Shown: positions 41,640-51,174, counted from the first letter of the stretch. The stretch: DNA of 64,000 nucleotides from Adlercreutzia sp. ZJ176 (GCF_011038975.1 NZ_JAAKEC010000013.1:1-64000); one strand, 5' to 3'. Notes: generated by a model from the letters alone, not told the origin. A program made the numbers and translations.

Positions 41640-42934
41640 GTGTCCTTGAACCCTCCTCCTTGGGACGAATTGACGACGGAAGAGCCCTCCTGGCGGGCGT
41701 AGCGCGTGAGGCCGCTCGGCCACACGGCGGTCTTCTCGCCCGAGAGGACGAACGCGCGCAGGTCAGCCTTGCGCGGGACCATCTCGTGGTTGATCCACGT
41801 GGGCAGGCACTTGAAGTCGATGACCTCCTGCGCGATGAAGCGGCGCGGCTCGGCGCGCACGAAGTCCTTCAGCTCGGCGAGCTTCTCCGGCTCGAGCTCG
41901 CAGCCGAACACCACGCCGTACCCGCCGGCCTCCGCCACGTCCTTGATCACCAGGTTCTCGGCGTTCTCCATCACGTACGCCAGGTCGTCAGCGTAGTACG
42001 GCAGGTACGTGGGCGCGTTCTTCAGGATGGGCTTCTCGCCGAGATAGTATTCCACCATTTGCGGAACAAAATAGTAGATGCCCTTGTCGTCAGCCGCGCC
42101 GTTGCCGGGCGCGTTGATGATGGCCACGTTGCCCGCGCGGTATGCGCACATGAGGTTTGGCACGCCGATGAGGCTCTCGGGCAGGAAGCACAGCGGGTCG
42201 AGGTACTCGTCCGACAGGCGGCGGTACACCGCACCCACGCGCGCGTTGCGCGTCGAGTCGCGGTAGTACAGCACCTCGTCCTCCACGAACAGCTCGCTCG
42301 GCTCGGCGAGCACGGCGCCCATCTTCTCGGCCAGGTAGCTGTGCTCGAAGTACGCCGCGTTGTAGCGGCCGGGCGTGAGCACGACGTTGATGCCGCCGCG
42401 GTTCACGTTGTCCATCACGTCCTTCAGGCGGCTGCCGTAGTCGCGGTTGTCGACGAGCGGCACCTCGCGGAACGTGTCGGCGTCGCAGCGGCGGCACAGG
42501 TTGCGCGCGATGAGCGGATACGACGCGCCCGAGGGGATGCGCAGGTTATCCTCAAGCACGTACCATTCGCCGTCGTTGCCCTCCACCAGGTCGATGCCGG
42601 AGATGTGCGAGTAGATGCCCTCGGGCGGCATGGTGTTCTCGCACTGGGGGAGGTAGCCCGACGACGCGTAGGCGAAGTGCTCGGGCACGATGCCGTCGCG
42701 GATGATCTGCGCCTCGTTGTAGAGGTCGCGCAGGTAGGCGTTCAGCGCGTCGACGCGCTGGATCAACCCGCGCTCGAGGTGCTGCCACCGGTCAGCCTCG
42801 ATGATGCGCGGCACGGCGTCGAAGGGGAACAGGCGCTCCTCGAACACGCCGCCTTTGTAGATACCGAACTTGACCCCGTACCGCGCAAGCTGCTGGTTGA
42901 TCTTGTCGGTATGGCTCACTAACCTCGTGTACAT
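41621..42934 (-). CDS. Circularly permuted ATP-grasp protein (DUF404/DUF407)
   Basis: The protein has 437 residues. The family segments are YGVKFGIYKGG, SGYLPQCENTMPPEG, GEWYVLEDNLRIPSGASYPL, and further on IINAPGNGAADDKGIYYFVP and VIKDVAEAGGYGVVFG. These proteins are predicted ATP-dependent ligases that may form peptide-like bonds, working with alpha-E and transglutaminase partners. ATG 42934 has AGAGGG upstream. It is first in the three-gene set with 40956-41639 and 39349-40470. Confidence 0.9.
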   Translation of the reverse strand: MYTRLVSHTDKINQQLARYGVKFGIYKGGVFEERLFPFDAVPRIIEADRWQHLERGLIQRVDALNAYLRDLYNEAQIIRDGIVPEHFAYASSGYLPQCENTMPPEGIYSHISGIDLVEGNDGEWYVLEDNLRIPSGASYPLIARNLCRRCDADTFREVPLVDNRDYGSRLKDVMDNVNRGGINVVLTPGRYNAAYFEHSYLAEKMGAVLAEPSELFVEDEVLYYRDSTRNARVGAVYRRLSDEYLDPLCFLPESLIGVPNLMCAYRAGNVAIINAPGNGAADDKGIYYFVPQMVEYYLGEKPILKNAPTYLPYYADDLAYVMENAENLVIKDVAEAGGYGVVFGCELEPEKLAELKDFVRAEPRRFIAQEVIDFKCLPTWINHEMVPRKADLRAFVLSGEKTAVWPSGLTRYARQEGSSVVNSSQGGGFKDTWVLSR

Positions 42935-43212
42935 GGCGCCCTCTTCTGAACCTAGCCGGTTCCAGCCCTCGTCTTGGGCACCGTCGGCGCTGAAGCAGCC
43001 CCTCAGCGCACACGCGGTGCATCATGCGAAGCCCGCGAGCGCGCAATCCCCGCCGCTGCGCTTCACCAAACCATTGTAAGCGAAACCGCGTTGCCAAGCC
43101 GTTACGCAGGCGAATTATCGCGCGGGAATGAGGGGAGAAAGAAGGGGCGGAGGCGGAATCAAAAGCGAAAGAGAACGAAAAAACGCCCCGTTGTCGAGGC
43201 GTTGGAAATTCG

Positions 43213-43305
43213 TGGCGGAGGAGGAGGGATTCGAACCCTCGTTACGCGGGTTACGCGTAAAACGGTTTTCGAGACCGCCGCATTCAACCACTCTGCCACC
43301 CCTCC
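43213..43305 (-). tRNA. tRNA-Ser (anticodon CGA)
   Basis: A full cloverleaf with a long variable arm is seen on the minus strand. The acceptor stem GGAGGGG pairs with CTCCTCC, the anticodon loop CTCGAAA gives CGA (reads UCG), GGTTCGAATCC forms the T arm, and CCA is encoded. The long variable arm marks it as class II tRNA-Ser. Confidence 0.96.
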
Positions 43306-43399
43306 GCATGGGGTGCGACGCCCGGGTTTTCTCAGGCGCCTGCGTGCAGAACGCGAAGTTCGCACGCCGCATCAATATAAGACGAAGCGCTCATCAAAA

Positions 43400-43415
43400 T
43401 GTTTCACGTGAAACA
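43400..43415. promoter_or_regulatory. parS site 3
   Basis: Exact TGTTTCACGTGAAACA between the two tRNA-Ser genes. Confidence 0.93.
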
Positions 43416-43442
43416 TCGGCGCGCGCTTCCCGTAATTTCAAA

Positions 43443-43534
43443 TGGCGGAGAGATGGGGATTCGAACCCCAGATACGCTTTTGGCGCATACACGATTTCCA
43501 ATCGTGCTCCTTCGGCCAGCTCGGACATCTCTCC
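43443..43534 (-). tRNA. tRNA-Ser (anticodon GGA)
   Basis: Minus-strand class II tRNA. The acceptor stem GGAGAGA pairs with TCTCTCC, the anticodon loop TTGGAAA gives GGA (reads UCC/UCU), there is a long variable arm, and CCA is encoded. Confidence 0.96.
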
Positions 43535-43572
43535 GCGTACCTACAGCTGCACGGCTGATGCAGCGACTATGT

Positions 43573-43601
43573 ATTTTAACTCAGAATTTTCCCTTGAACA
43601 A
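43573..43601 (-). promoter_or_regulatory. Promoter of tRNA-Ser(GGA)
   Basis: On the minus strand TTGTTC (43596-43601) and TAAAAT (43573-43578) are spaced by 17 bases and predict a start near 43566, about 30 bases before the tRNA. The -35 lies in a small CCCTTG/CAAGGG hairpin that may also end the ABC-gene transcript. Confidence 0.55.
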
Positions 43602-43612
43602 GGGGGGATTTT

Positions 43613-44413
43613 TCACTCGTAGCGGCTCACCAACGCATAGCAGCCGCCGGATTCCACCACCTCAAGCGGCACGTCGAACAGCGTGCTCATGCGCTCGCCC
43701 GTGAGCAGCTCGCGCTTGGTGCCGTCACCGAACACACGGCCGTCCTTTATCAGCACCAGCCGGTTGATCTCGGGAATGATGTCCTCGGGGTAGTGCGTCA
43801 CCAGGATGATGGCGCGGCCGCCCTGCGCCAGCGCGCGCATGGTGCGGCGCACGTAGTACATGCCCTCGGGGTCGAGCCCGGTGCACGGCTCGTCAAGCAC
43901 GAGCACGTCAGGGTCATGCACGAGCGAGCGCGCGATGAGCACGCGGCGCGCCTGCCCCGTCGAGAGCGTCATGATGTCGCGCGGCGCCAAGTCGGCGATG
44001 CCGAGCTTGTCCATGACGTCGTAGGCGCGTTGGCGCTGCTGCTCGGTCACGCTGAACCGCCGGGGGACGCCGAGCGCGCCGAACAGCCCGCCCACCACCA
44101 CGTCGACGGCGGGAAGGTGAACGGTGATCTGGTCCTGCATGGTCGATGACACGATCCCCAGGCACGCGCGCACCTCTTCGAGCGTCGCCCGCTCGCGGCC
44201 GCGGAAGAGAACCGGCGGCTCATCGCGGTGCAGCGGGAACGCCTCGCGCGTGATCAGGCTTATGAGCGTCGACTTGCCCGAGCCGTTCGGGCCCAAAAGC
44301 GCTACCGACTCGCCTTCGGGCAGCACGAGCGACTCGACCGACAGAATGTCACGAGCTGCGCGACGCACCACCGCGTCGCGCAGCTCGAGGAAGGGAGGAG
44401 CAGGGTTGTTCAT
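43613..44413 (-). CDS. ABC transporter ATP-binding protein
   Basis: The protein has 266 residues. Walker A LLGPNGSGKST, signature LSTGQARRVLIARSL (LSTGQ in place of LSGGQ), Walker B VLVLDEPCTGLDP and the H-loop VTHYPED are present. The closest general resemblance is to ModF/YlmA-type stand-alone ATPases, but no permease is next to it, so the substrate is unknown. ATG 44413 lies 7 bases after the upstream stop with only a weak ribosome site, so it depends on coupling with the PrsA-like gene. Longer upstream frame starts run inside the previous gene and were rejected. Confidence 0.87.
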   Translation of the reverse strand: MNNPAPPFLELRDAVVRRAARDILSVESLVLPEGESVALLGPNGSGKSTLISLITREAFPLHRDEPPVLFRGRERATLEEVRACLGIVSSTMQDQITVHLPAVDVVVGGLFGALGVPRRFSVTEQQRQRAYDVMDKLGIADLAPRDIMTLSTGQARRVLIARSLVHDPDVLVLDEPCTGLDPEGMYYVRRTMRALAQGGRAIILVTHYPEDIIPEINRLVLIKDGRVFGDGTKRELLTGERMSTLFDVPLEVVESGGCYALVSRYE

Positions 44414-44420
44414 GGAGGGG

Positions 44421-45737
44421 CTACGACTCCGCAGGCTGGGAGGATGCGCTCGCGGAAGAGCTCGCGGCGGCGTCGGCCGCCGCGTCGCCAGCCTCCCCAG
44501 CGTCGGCGGCGGCGTCGGCTGAGCCCGCGGCAGCGGCCCCAGCGTCGCCGCCCGCAGCCTCACCCTCGCCCGCAGCAGCCTCGGCACCGTCAGCCGTGTC
44601 AGTTCCCTGGGCGTCGGCGCCCGAGCCGTCGCCAGCGGCGTCAGCGGCATCCGAGCCGTCCGAGCTCGCCTCCGCGTCCGAGCTGCCCTCGGTCTCGTAC
44701 TTGCTCATGTCGACGTCGTACGGCAGGCCCTCGGGCATGTCGTTGATCACCACGTCAGACGCGTCGCGCTTCTCCTTCAGCCACGCGTCGAGCGCCTCGC
44801 TCTTCTCGGAATCCGCCGCGTACGTGCGCACGCGCTCGATGAACTCAGCCGGCAGCTGGTTGACGTCGGTCAGCTCCTCAGGCGCCGTGAACACCTCGGT
44901 GCACTTGATGATGTGGATGCCGTAGTCGGTGGTGACCAAGCCGCTCACCTGGTTGACCTCGAGGCCGTCGAGTGCCTCCTGGTACTCGGTCACGAACGTG
45001 GTGAGCTTGTCCCAGCCCACGTTGCCGCCGTCGGCCGCCGAGCTGTCCTTGGAGTACTGCTGCGCCGCCGCGGCGAAGTCGAGCGTTCCGGCGTTGATCT
45101 CGTCGAGCACCTGCTGCGCGGTGGCTTCGTCACCTGCCTCGAACAGGATGTGCGACGACTTCTTCGCGCCGTTGTAGGAGGTGGAGAACATCTTACCGTA
45201 GGTCAGCATGCTCTCGTCGGACGGGTTCTCGACCGCGAACGAGTCGGTCACGCCCTGGTACAGCAGCGAGAAGCGGATGTTGTCGCGGTAGGTGTCCTCG
45301 GTGAGGTTCTTCGACTTGAGGGCTTCCTGCCACTTCTCGTCATCGGCGTAGTTCGAGCGCGTCTTCTCGAAGCCCTCCTCGACCTGGGCGTCGTCAACCG
45401 TTACGCCGCGCTCCTCGGCGAACTGGCGGATGAGCTCCTGCCCGATGAACCCGTCGATGAAGGACTCGCGCATCTTCTCGGGCGTGCTGCCGGACTGCGC
45501 GAGGTACTTGCCCCACGCGTCCTCGGTGTCAAGCGAGTTCGCCGCGCGCTGATTCTCGATCATGATGGTCACGTCGTCTTCCGCGATCTCGACGCCGTTG
45601 ACGGTGGCGGCCACGCCTCCCGTGAGCTTCACGCCGTTCGCGCTCGTCGACTCCATCGCGCAACCCGCAAGGCCCCACACGCACGCCGCTGCCAACCCCG
45701 CCGCGAGCAAGCTCTTCGCAAAAGACATCTTCTTCAT
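44421..45737 (-). CDS. PrsA-like parvulin peptidyl-prolyl isomerase lipoprotein
   Basis: The protein has 438 residues. The lipoprotein signal ends in the lipobox LAGC (Cys26). A SurA/PrsA N-terminal helical domain follows, then a rotamase core (KKSSHILFEAGDEATAQQVLDEI, FAAAAQQYSKDSSAADGGNVGW, GLVTTDYGIHIIKC). The last 90 residues are a low-complexity Ala/Gly/Ser/Asp/Glu tail with no counterpart in typical PrsA. It should fold secreted proteins outside the membrane; the giant surface protein elsewhere in the window is the kind of client such foldases serve. ATG 45737 has GGAGGAAC upstream. Confidence 0.9.
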   Translation of the reverse strand: MKKMSFAKSLLAAGLAAACVWGLAGCAMESTSANGVKLTGGVAATVNGVEIAEDDVTIMIENQRAANSLDTEDAWGKYLAQSGSTPEKMRESFIDGFIGQELIRQFAEERGVTVDDAQVEEGFEKTRSNYADDEKWQEALKSKNLTEDTYRDNIRFSLLYQGVTDSFAVENPSDESMLTYGKMFSTSYNGAKKSSHILFEAGDEATAQQVLDEINAGTLDFAAAAQQYSKDSSAADGGNVGWDKLTTFVTEYQEALDGLEVNQVSGLVTTDYGIHIIKCTEVFTAPEELTDVNQLPAEFIERVRTYAADSEKSEALDAWLKEKRDASDVVINDMPEGLPYDVDMSKYETEGSSDAEASSDGSDAADAAGDGSGADAQGTDTADGAEAAAGEGEAAGGDAGAAAAGSADAAADAGEAGDAAADAAASSSASASSQPAES

Positions 45738-46067
45738 GCTTGTTCCTCCCGAGAACACGGGACCATCGTCAAGCCCCGTGGTAGTTTCGGCGTGTATTTT
45801 CGCATACGGACAATGACGTGGGAGAACGCGCACAATATGACCACTTTCGTTCCACACGCGACGAATACTCGCCGCGGGGCGTCAGCAGCGAACAGCGGAC
45901 GGCGGACGGCGAAAAGGCCCCTCGGCTTGCTTGCCTGAGGGGCCTTTGGCGAAACGCGTTTCAAAAAACCGCCCGAAGGGGATGCGCGGCAGGGCGGATG
46001 CGCGAGATGCGGGAAGCGGGGTGGGCCGCCGCGCGCAGGCGTCCGCCGCGCGCGGGCGGGGGCGCCC
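45738..46067. other. Intergenic region between typA and the PrsA-like gene
   Basis: This 330-base region contains the typA terminator and degenerate dispersed-palindrome half copies: CGGCGTGTATTTTCGC near 45789, and GCGAAACGCGTTTCAAAAAA near 45950. No gene is supported. Confidence 0.55.
45913..45947 (-). terminator. Rho-independent terminator downstream of typA
   Basis: A perfect 11-bp stem AAAGGCCCCTC/GAGGGGCCTTT with a 13-base loop, followed on the minus strand by TTCG after CCTTT. It lies about 120 bases beyond the typA stop. Confidence 0.75.
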
Positions 46068-47879
46068 TTACTTCTTCGCAGCCTTCTTGCGGTCGGTCGC
46101 CGACAGCAGGCGCTTGCGCAGGCGGATGCTCTTCGGCGTGATCTCCACGAGCTCGTCGTCCTCGATGTACTCGAGCGCCTCCTCGAGCGTGAAGGTCACC
46201 GGCGGCGTGAGCTGGATGGCCTTGTCCGCGGTGCTCGAGCGCTGGTTGCCCAGGTTCTTCGTCTTCTCCACGTTGACCACCATGTCGGAGTCCTTCGCCG
46301 ACTCGCCGACGATCATGCCCTCGTAGCACTCGTCGCCCGGGCCCACGAACAGTCGACCGCGCTCCTGGAGCGTATCAAGCGCATACGCCACCGCCTTGCC
46401 CGTCGACATGGCGATCATGCCGCCGTTCTTGCGGCCCGCCATCTCGCCCGAGTAGGGGCCGTACTCCTTGAAGTGGTGGAACAGCACCGCTTCGCCGTGG
46501 GTGGCGTTGAGGATGCGCGTCTTGAGGCCCATGGTGCCGCGCGACGGGATGCGGAAGGTGAGGTGCGTGATGGCCTCGTCGGACGCCATGTCCTCCATGA
46601 TGCCGCCGGCGGTGCCCATGACCTCGATGGCCTTGCCCGCGTAGTCGTTCGGCACGTCGACGGTGGCCTCCTCGATCGGCTCGAGCTTGTTGCCGTGCTC
46701 GTCGACCTTGTACACCACCTGCGGGCGCCCCACCTGGAACTCGAAGCCCTCGCGGCGCATCGTCTCCATGAGGACGGACAGGTGCAGCACGCCACGGCCT
46801 GCCACCTCGATGCCGGTCTTGTCCTCGGTCTCGCGGATGCGCATGGAGATGTTGCTCTCCTTCTCGCGCAGCAGGCGCTCCTTCAGCTGGCGGCCGCCGA
46901 CGATCTCGCCCTCGCGGCCCACGAGCGGGCTGGTGGACGCCTCGAACACGACGGCCATCGTGGGCTCCTCGACGGCGATGGGCTCCATGGCCACGGGGTT
47001 CTCGGGGTTGGTGATGATGTCGCCGATGTCGGCGTCCTCGATGCCGATGACGGCCACGATGTCGCCGGCGTGCGCCTCGGGGACCTCGACTTTGCCCAGG
47101 TTTTCGAACGTGTACACCTTGCGGATCTGCGCGGTATAGTCCTCGCCGTCAGCCTTCACCACGAGCACCTGCTCCTTCTCGTGTAGCGTGCCGCTGTGCA
47201 GGCGCCCCACGCCGATGCGCCCCTCGTAGCTGCTGTGGTCGACGGTGCAGACCTGCAGGGCCACCGGGCCGTCGGCGTCGACGTCAGGCGCAGGGATCTC
47301 CTTGAGGATCATGTCGAGCAGCGGAACCATGTCCATGTTGCCATCGCCGGGCTCGAGGCGCGCGTAGCCGTTCACAGCCGAGGCGTACACCACGGGGAAG
47401 TCGAGCTGCTCGTCCGACGCGCCGAGCTCGACCATCAGGTCGAACACCTTGTCGACGGCGCCCTCGGGGTCGGCGTTCGGGCGGTCGATCTTGTTCACGA
47501 CCACCACGATGCGCAGGCCGCGCTCGAGCGCGTGGGACAGGACGAAGCGCGTCTGCGGCTTGGGCCCCTCGTACGCGTCGACGATGAGCAGCGCGCCGTC
47601 GGCCATGTTGAGCACGCGCTCCACCTCGCCGCCGAAATCGGCGTGGCCCGGCGTGTCGATGACGTTGATCTTCACGTCCTTGTACGTGATCGAGATGTTC
47701 TTGGACAAGATGGTGATGCCGCGCTCGCGCTCCTGGTCGTTGGAGTCGAGCACGCGCTCGGCCACCTGCTGGTTCTCGCGGAACACGTGCGAGGCCCACA
47801 GCAGGCGGTCGACCAGGGTGGTCTTGCCGTGGTCGACGTGCGCGATGATGGCGACGTTGCGAATGTTCTCCTGCTTCAT
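46068..47879 (-). CDS. typA: GTP-binding ribosome-associated protein TypA/BipA
   Basis: TypA (603 residues) is an EF-G-like translational GTPase that supports ribosome assembly and stress growth. G1 (AHVDHGKTT), G2/switch (RERGITI), G3 (DTPGHADF), G4 (NKID) and the TypA-specific C-terminal region ([21 protein letters not shown]) are intact. ATG 47879 is at the canonical N-terminus with GAGGGAAG upstream. It is transcribed alone, ending at the terminator at 45913-45947. Confidence 0.97.
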   Translation of the reverse strand: MKQENIRNVAIIAHVDHGKTTLVDRLLWASHVFRENQQVAERVLDSNDQERERGITILSKNISITYKDVKINVIDTPGHADFGGEVERVLNMADGALLIVDAYEGPKPQTRFVLSHALERGLRIVVVVNKIDRPNADPEGAVDKVFDLMVELGASDEQLDFPVVYASAVNGYARLEPGDGNMDMVPLLDMILKEIPAPDVDADGPVALQVCTVDHSSYEGRIGVGRLHSGTLHEKEQVLVVKADGEDYTAQIRKVYTFENLGKVEVPEAHAGDIVAVIGIEDADIGDIITNPENPVAMEPIAVEEPTMAVVFEASTSPLVGREGEIVGGRQLKERLLREKESNISMRIRETEDKTGIEVAGRGVLHLSVLMETMRREGFEFQVGRPQVVYKVDEHGNKLEPIEEATVDVPNDYAGKAIEVMGTAGGIMEDMASDEAITHLTFRIPSRGTMGLKTRILNATHGEAVLFHHFKEYGPYSGEMAGRKNGGMIAMSTGKAVAYALDTLQERGRLFVGPGDECYEGMIVGESAKDSDMVVNVEKTKNLGNQRSSTADKAIQLTPPVTFTLEEALEYIEDDELVEITPKSIRLRKRLLSATDRKKAAKK

Positions 47880-48063
47880 GTTGCTTCTTCCCTCTTCTTG
47901 ATATGCTCGGCAGCCTCGTGAGTGACAACCGCATCTTGCGCGCACGTTGCGCAAACCTCGCGCTTTGGCCTCACGCCTTTGGCGAAACTTTGGCGAATTT
48001 CACCCGCGCATCTCTGCGCGCGCTGCGCAAAACCCTCGCGGTATCTCACACGGTGCTGCTTTT

Positions 48064-49485
48064 TTACTGATGGAAACTGCTGTATGGTACCACTTCGCGT
48101 GCGAGCCATCGCGCGCTTTTGACGCTCGGCGGCAATAACAGCGCGATTGTCAGCGCCAACATCGCAAGGTCACCACAATTCCCCGTGAGGTAGGTGGCGG
48201 GGACGGCCCCCGTCGCAACCAGCAAGGGACCCAGGTAGAGCACGTTGAAGGCAGCGTGGATCATCACGGGCTGTTTGATCGATCCTGCTTCCAAAAACAC
48301 TGCCGCCATGCAGAAGCCGAAGAGTCCCGCCTGGAGCGCCTTGAGGAGAGCCTGCACAGCGAGGATGACAGCGGGAGGAAGAGCTGCGAAGAGGAGGGCT
48401 GACGAAGGAGAGAAAAGGCTGCTGGCAGAGGCGTACGGGCTGTCTGCAGGAACACACCCGGCAAGAGCGCACGAGCTGTCAGCAAGAGCGTACCCGACAG
48501 AGGTGCACGAGCTGCCGGAAAAAGCGCACCCGACAAGATCACAAGGGCTGCCGGTAAGAGCGTACCCGGCAGAAGCGTACGAGCTGTCTGCCGGAGCATA
48601 CCCAGCAGAAGAGCTGAAAGCATCTCCGGCAAGAACAGCTTGCGAAAAGAAGCTGCCATCCGAAGATCCCGATGCGTGCAGAATGCCGAAGACGAGCGCG
48701 CTGAACACAGCCGCAACGAGCACGGGGTTAGCACGCCAACCTTTGCCCTTGGACTGTTTCACGCGTTCTCTTTCAGACCGTTTTCCGAACTCCTCCTCCA
48801 ACTTATTCTCTGATTTACTTCTAGCCGCCCTCCCTTCAGTTTCCCTTCTGAACTCTCCCTCCGGGTCTTCCCCGAACCCCCTCTCGGTCTTTTCCTCAGA
48901 ACGCACGCGCGTAATCACGCAGGGAATCACGATCCCCCGGAACAGACCCTCTTCGAATACAGCCGTCGCCGCGCAGAGCAGCAGAACCAAGGCGCAGCGC
49001 GCCACAAGATCCGTTGCGCTTAGCGAGAGAATCCCGCCCGCAGCGCCGCCTGCCATGCTCCACGCTCCTCCAATAGCTGCAGCCAGCAGGAGCAACGCAT
49101 AATGTTTCACGTGAAACATTCGGTGAGGCTCCGAGCGAAGGTCAGGATCTCCCAAAGCTTGCGAGTTCGATGAGCACTCGCCAAGACCAGCAGGAGTCAT
49201 CTCATCCGACAAACAGCCGTCAGACTTTACAAGAGACAGCTCAGGGGAGTTCCCTCTCCTCTCATCAGGAGTTTGCGCGCCCGGAAGGCGACCACCCAGC
49301 CTGCCGAGAGACTGCGGCACGAGCAGCCGTATCAGCAGCATGACCACAGCGGCGGCAAATGCAGTGCTCACTACCTGTGCAGCCAAGTCGCTTCCGCGCA
49401 CAACCCCCGAGCAGACACCTGCCAACACGAACGCGCCCGCCATGGTGACAAGCGGGTACCGCATGTATGCGTCTCTGAGCTTCAT
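48064..49485 (-). CDS. CPBP-family intramembrane protease with enlarged loops
   Basis: The protein has 473 residues. The CPBP (Abi) motifs are present: AVFEEGLFRGIVIP (E-E-x3-R), FGILHA (His) and MIHAAFN (H-x3-N). Three non-membrane inserts make it much longer than typical (about 200-300). The first is a 60-residue loop near 75-130, ending with parS site 4 (read as MFHVKH). The second is a charged loop after the first motif. The third is a low-complexity stretch of degenerate 10-11-residue repeats (SSAGYAPAD, YASAGYALTG, SVGYALAD). The ATG at 49485 has no ribosome site, but TATACT lies at 49492-49497, 6 bases before it, so the mRNA may be leaderless. Confidence 0.8.
   Translation of the reverse strand: MKLRDAYMRYPLVTMAGAFVLAGVCSGVVRGSDLAAQVVSTAFAAAVVMLLIRLLVPQSLGRLGGRLPGAQTPDERRGNSPELSLVKSDGCLSDEMTPAGLGECSSNSQALGDPDLRSEPHRMFHVKHYALLLLAAAIGGAWSMAGGAAGGILSLSATDLVARCALVLLLCAATAVFEEGLFRGIVIPCVITRVRSEEKTERGFGEDPEGEFRRETEGRAARSKSENKLEEEFGKRSERERVKQSKGKGWRANPVLVAAVFSALVFGILHASGSSDGSFFSQAVLAGDAFSSSAGYAPADSSYASAGYALTGSPCDLVGCAFSGSSCTSVGYALADSSCALAGCVPADSPYASASSLFSPSSALLFAALPPAVILAVQALLKALQAGLFGFCMAAVFLEAGSIKQPVMIHAAFNVLYLGPLLVATGAVPATYLTGNCGDLAMLALTIALLLPPSVKSARWLAREVVPYSSFHQ
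48425..48640. repeat. 30-33-nt degenerate tandem repeats inside the CPBP gene
   Basis: Units built around gcgtacccggcagaagcg and acgagctgtctgccggagca recur six to seven times in the coding sequence, with the reading frame kept. Confidence 0.65.
49103..49118. promoter_or_regulatory. parS site 4 (inside the CPBP gene)
   Basis: Exact TGTTTCACGTGAAACA. It is read in the gene as MFHVKH within a soluble insert. Confidence 0.92.
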
Positions 49486-49514
49486 GGGTAAAGTATAATC
49501 TCCCCAACTCCCCC

Positions 49515-49550
49515 GGCGTGTTTCGCGAAACGCACTTCGCAAAACACGCC
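49515..49550. repeat. Dispersed palindrome, copy 3
   Basis: Arms GGCGTGTTTCGCGAA and TTCGCAAAACACGCC (one mismatch) lie between the divergent CPBP and TraX-like starts. Confidence 0.7.
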
Positions 49551-49578
49551 AGAGTGATGAAGGAAGGCTCAACTCACC

Positions 49579-50610
49579 GTGCCAACCGGCCCCTCCAACA
49601 TATCGAGCGCGCCCAATGCAACCAACGCGCCCGGACCCGTCGCTCTGCCCGACGCAGAGCCCGCTGCGCCTTCCGCCACATCACCCATCACATCACCCGG
49701 AACGCCGTCTGACGCACCCCCCGACGCGCCCGCAAGCTCCCCGCCTGCTACCTCATCCGTCACGTTGCCTGACACAGAGCCCGCCGCACCATCTGACACA
49801 GCGCCCGCCGCACCATCCCGCACAATAGGCAGCATGTCACCCCGTCCGACCACCGGCTTACGCCCGGATGTGTCCGCATTCACCCTCAAGGTAGCCGCCA
49901 TCATCGGTATGACCTGCAACCATGTGGCGAACGTGTTCTCGGGCGCTTTTGCGGGATATGACTTATGGGGCGCCCCCGCGCTCCTGATCCTCTACGCACT
50001 CGGAGGCATGACCTTCCCCGTCATGGCATTTCTCGTGTCGGAGGGATACGCGCGCACCTCGAACATGCGACGCTACGCCAAGCGGCTTCTCGCGTTCGCC
50101 CTCATATCGCAAGTCCCCTTCTCACTGTTGTGGGGCCTTGAGGGGAACGTTATGTTCACGCTTCTCGCCGGCCTGGGTATCCTCTACGCGCGCGACCACT
50201 GCAAAAGCCCCGGCGCGTTCGCCGCCTGCTTCTGTCTCGCGCTCGGCATCAGCGCCTTCTGCGACTGGCCCGTGATCGGCCCGCTCATGATCTTCCTCTT
50301 TCACGAGCTCAGGAGCCAAGGAGCGCGCGGCATCATGCTGACCATGCTCGTCCCCTTCGCCTCGACGGGCATCCCCGCCCTTGCGAACATCCTGACGGGA
50401 GGCGCGCTCCCCTCTTATTCGCTCGCAGGTACGACAGCCCTGTTCACCTCCTGGTGCGAACTCGGCTACGCCTGCGTCGGGATCCTCTTCGCCGCCACCT
50501 TCATCACCCGCTACCAGGGCCGTCGCGGCCGACCCCTCAAATGGTTCTTCTACGCCTACTACCCTGCGCACCTTTTGGTGATAGCGGCGGCAGCCCACCT
50601 GATCCTGTAG
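49579..50610 (+). CDS. TraX-family multi-pass membrane protein
   Basis: The protein has up to 343 residues. From about residue 95 the protein is the TraX fold: FTLKVAAIIGMTCNHVANVF, GGMTFPVMAFLVSEGYARTSN, and repeated membrane helices to the C-terminus. TraX in F plasmid acetylates pilin; chromosomal relatives are poorly understood membrane acyltransferase-like proteins. The first 85 residues are Pro/Ala/Ser/Thr-rich with repeated segments such as LPDAEPAAPS and LPDTEPAAPS. The true start may be the GTG at 49579 (AAGGAAGG upstream, long spacing) or the ATG at 49834. It is divergent from the CPBP gene. Confidence 0.8.
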   Translation: MPTGPSNISSAPNATNAPGPVALPDAEPAAPSATSPITSPGTPSDAPPDAPASSPPATSSVTLPDTEPAAPSDTAPAAPSRTIGSMSPRPTTGLRPDVSAFTLKVAAIIGMTCNHVANVFSGAFAGYDLWGAPALLILYALGGMTFPVMAFLVSEGYARTSNMRRYAKRLLAFALISQVPFSLLWGLEGNVMFTLLAGLGILYARDHCKSPGAFAACFCLALGISAFCDWPVIGPLMIFLFHELRSQGARGIMLTMLVPFASTGIPALANILTGGALPSYSLAGTTALFTSWCELGYACVGILFAATFITRYQGRRGRPLKWFFYAYYPAHLLVIAAAAHLIL

Positions 50611-50848
50611 CCATTCTCAGCAAGAATAACCCCCCAACCGCAACAACGCCGGCCGTCCTTCGTCTCTCAGGCGAAGACACCTGCAGTCCTCAACCGGGTC
50701 GTTTCCTTAAAGCACCAACAACGTCCGCGATGCTTAGGGTTGCGGCAACTGCGGAAAGCCAAGGTTCTCCGCCCAGATTCGGTTCCAATTCGCCAGATTC
50801 GTCCATATCTAGCCGAGCGGATAATTTTAAAAAAGTTAAAATTACTTC

Positions 50849-50878
50849 TTGCAGCGCGCGCCAAATCAGGTGTATGAT
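50849..50878 (+). promoter_or_regulatory. Promoter of tRNA-Ile
   Basis: TTGCAG (50849-50854) and TATGAT (50873-50878) with an 18-base spacer, preceded by an A/T-rich UP-like stretch. The predicted start near 50885 is 12 bases before the tRNA. Confidence 0.7.
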
Positions 50879-50896
50879 ATTTAAGCACTTTTTCAA

Positions 50897-50973
<77 letters not shown>

Positions 50974-50981
50974 TTTTTGCG

Positions 50982-51025
50982 ATAAACGCTCCACCGTGAG
51001 CCGAGTTAGCCGGTGGAGCGTTTAT
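50982..51025 (+). terminator. Hairpin terminator after tRNA-Ile
   Basis: A perfect 15-bp stem, ATAAACGCTCCACCG and its complement, with a 14-base loop, starting 8 bases after the tRNA. The T-run after it is short. Confidence 0.6.
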
Positions 51026-51050
51026 TAATGTCTGGGCGCTTTTCACAGAA

Positions 51051-51066
51051 TGTTTCACGTGAAACA
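51051..51066. promoter_or_regulatory. parS site 5
   Basis: Exact TGTTTCACGTGAAACA, between tRNA-Ile and tRNA-Ala. Confidence 0.93.
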
Positions 51067-51090
51067 TCAAGAAGAAGTGCTTGGTGACAT

Positions 51091-51166
51091 GGGGCATTAG
51101 CTCAGCTGGGAGAGCGCGGGCTTTGCAAGCCTGAGGTCAGGGGTTCGATCCCCCTATGCTCCACCA
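51091..51166 (+). tRNA. tRNA-Ala (anticodon TGC)
   Basis: The acceptor stem GGGGCAT pairs with ATGCTCC (one G-U). The anticodon TGC is in the gctttgcaagc arm, the T arm has GGTTCGATCC, and CCA is encoded. Confidence 0.97.
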
Positions 51167-51174
51167 CTAAAACC

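Noticed and set aside
43135-43620. Small plus-strand frames across the two tRNA-Ser genes
   Set aside because: They are antisense to tRNA genes and contain parS-derived peptides; no ribosome site.
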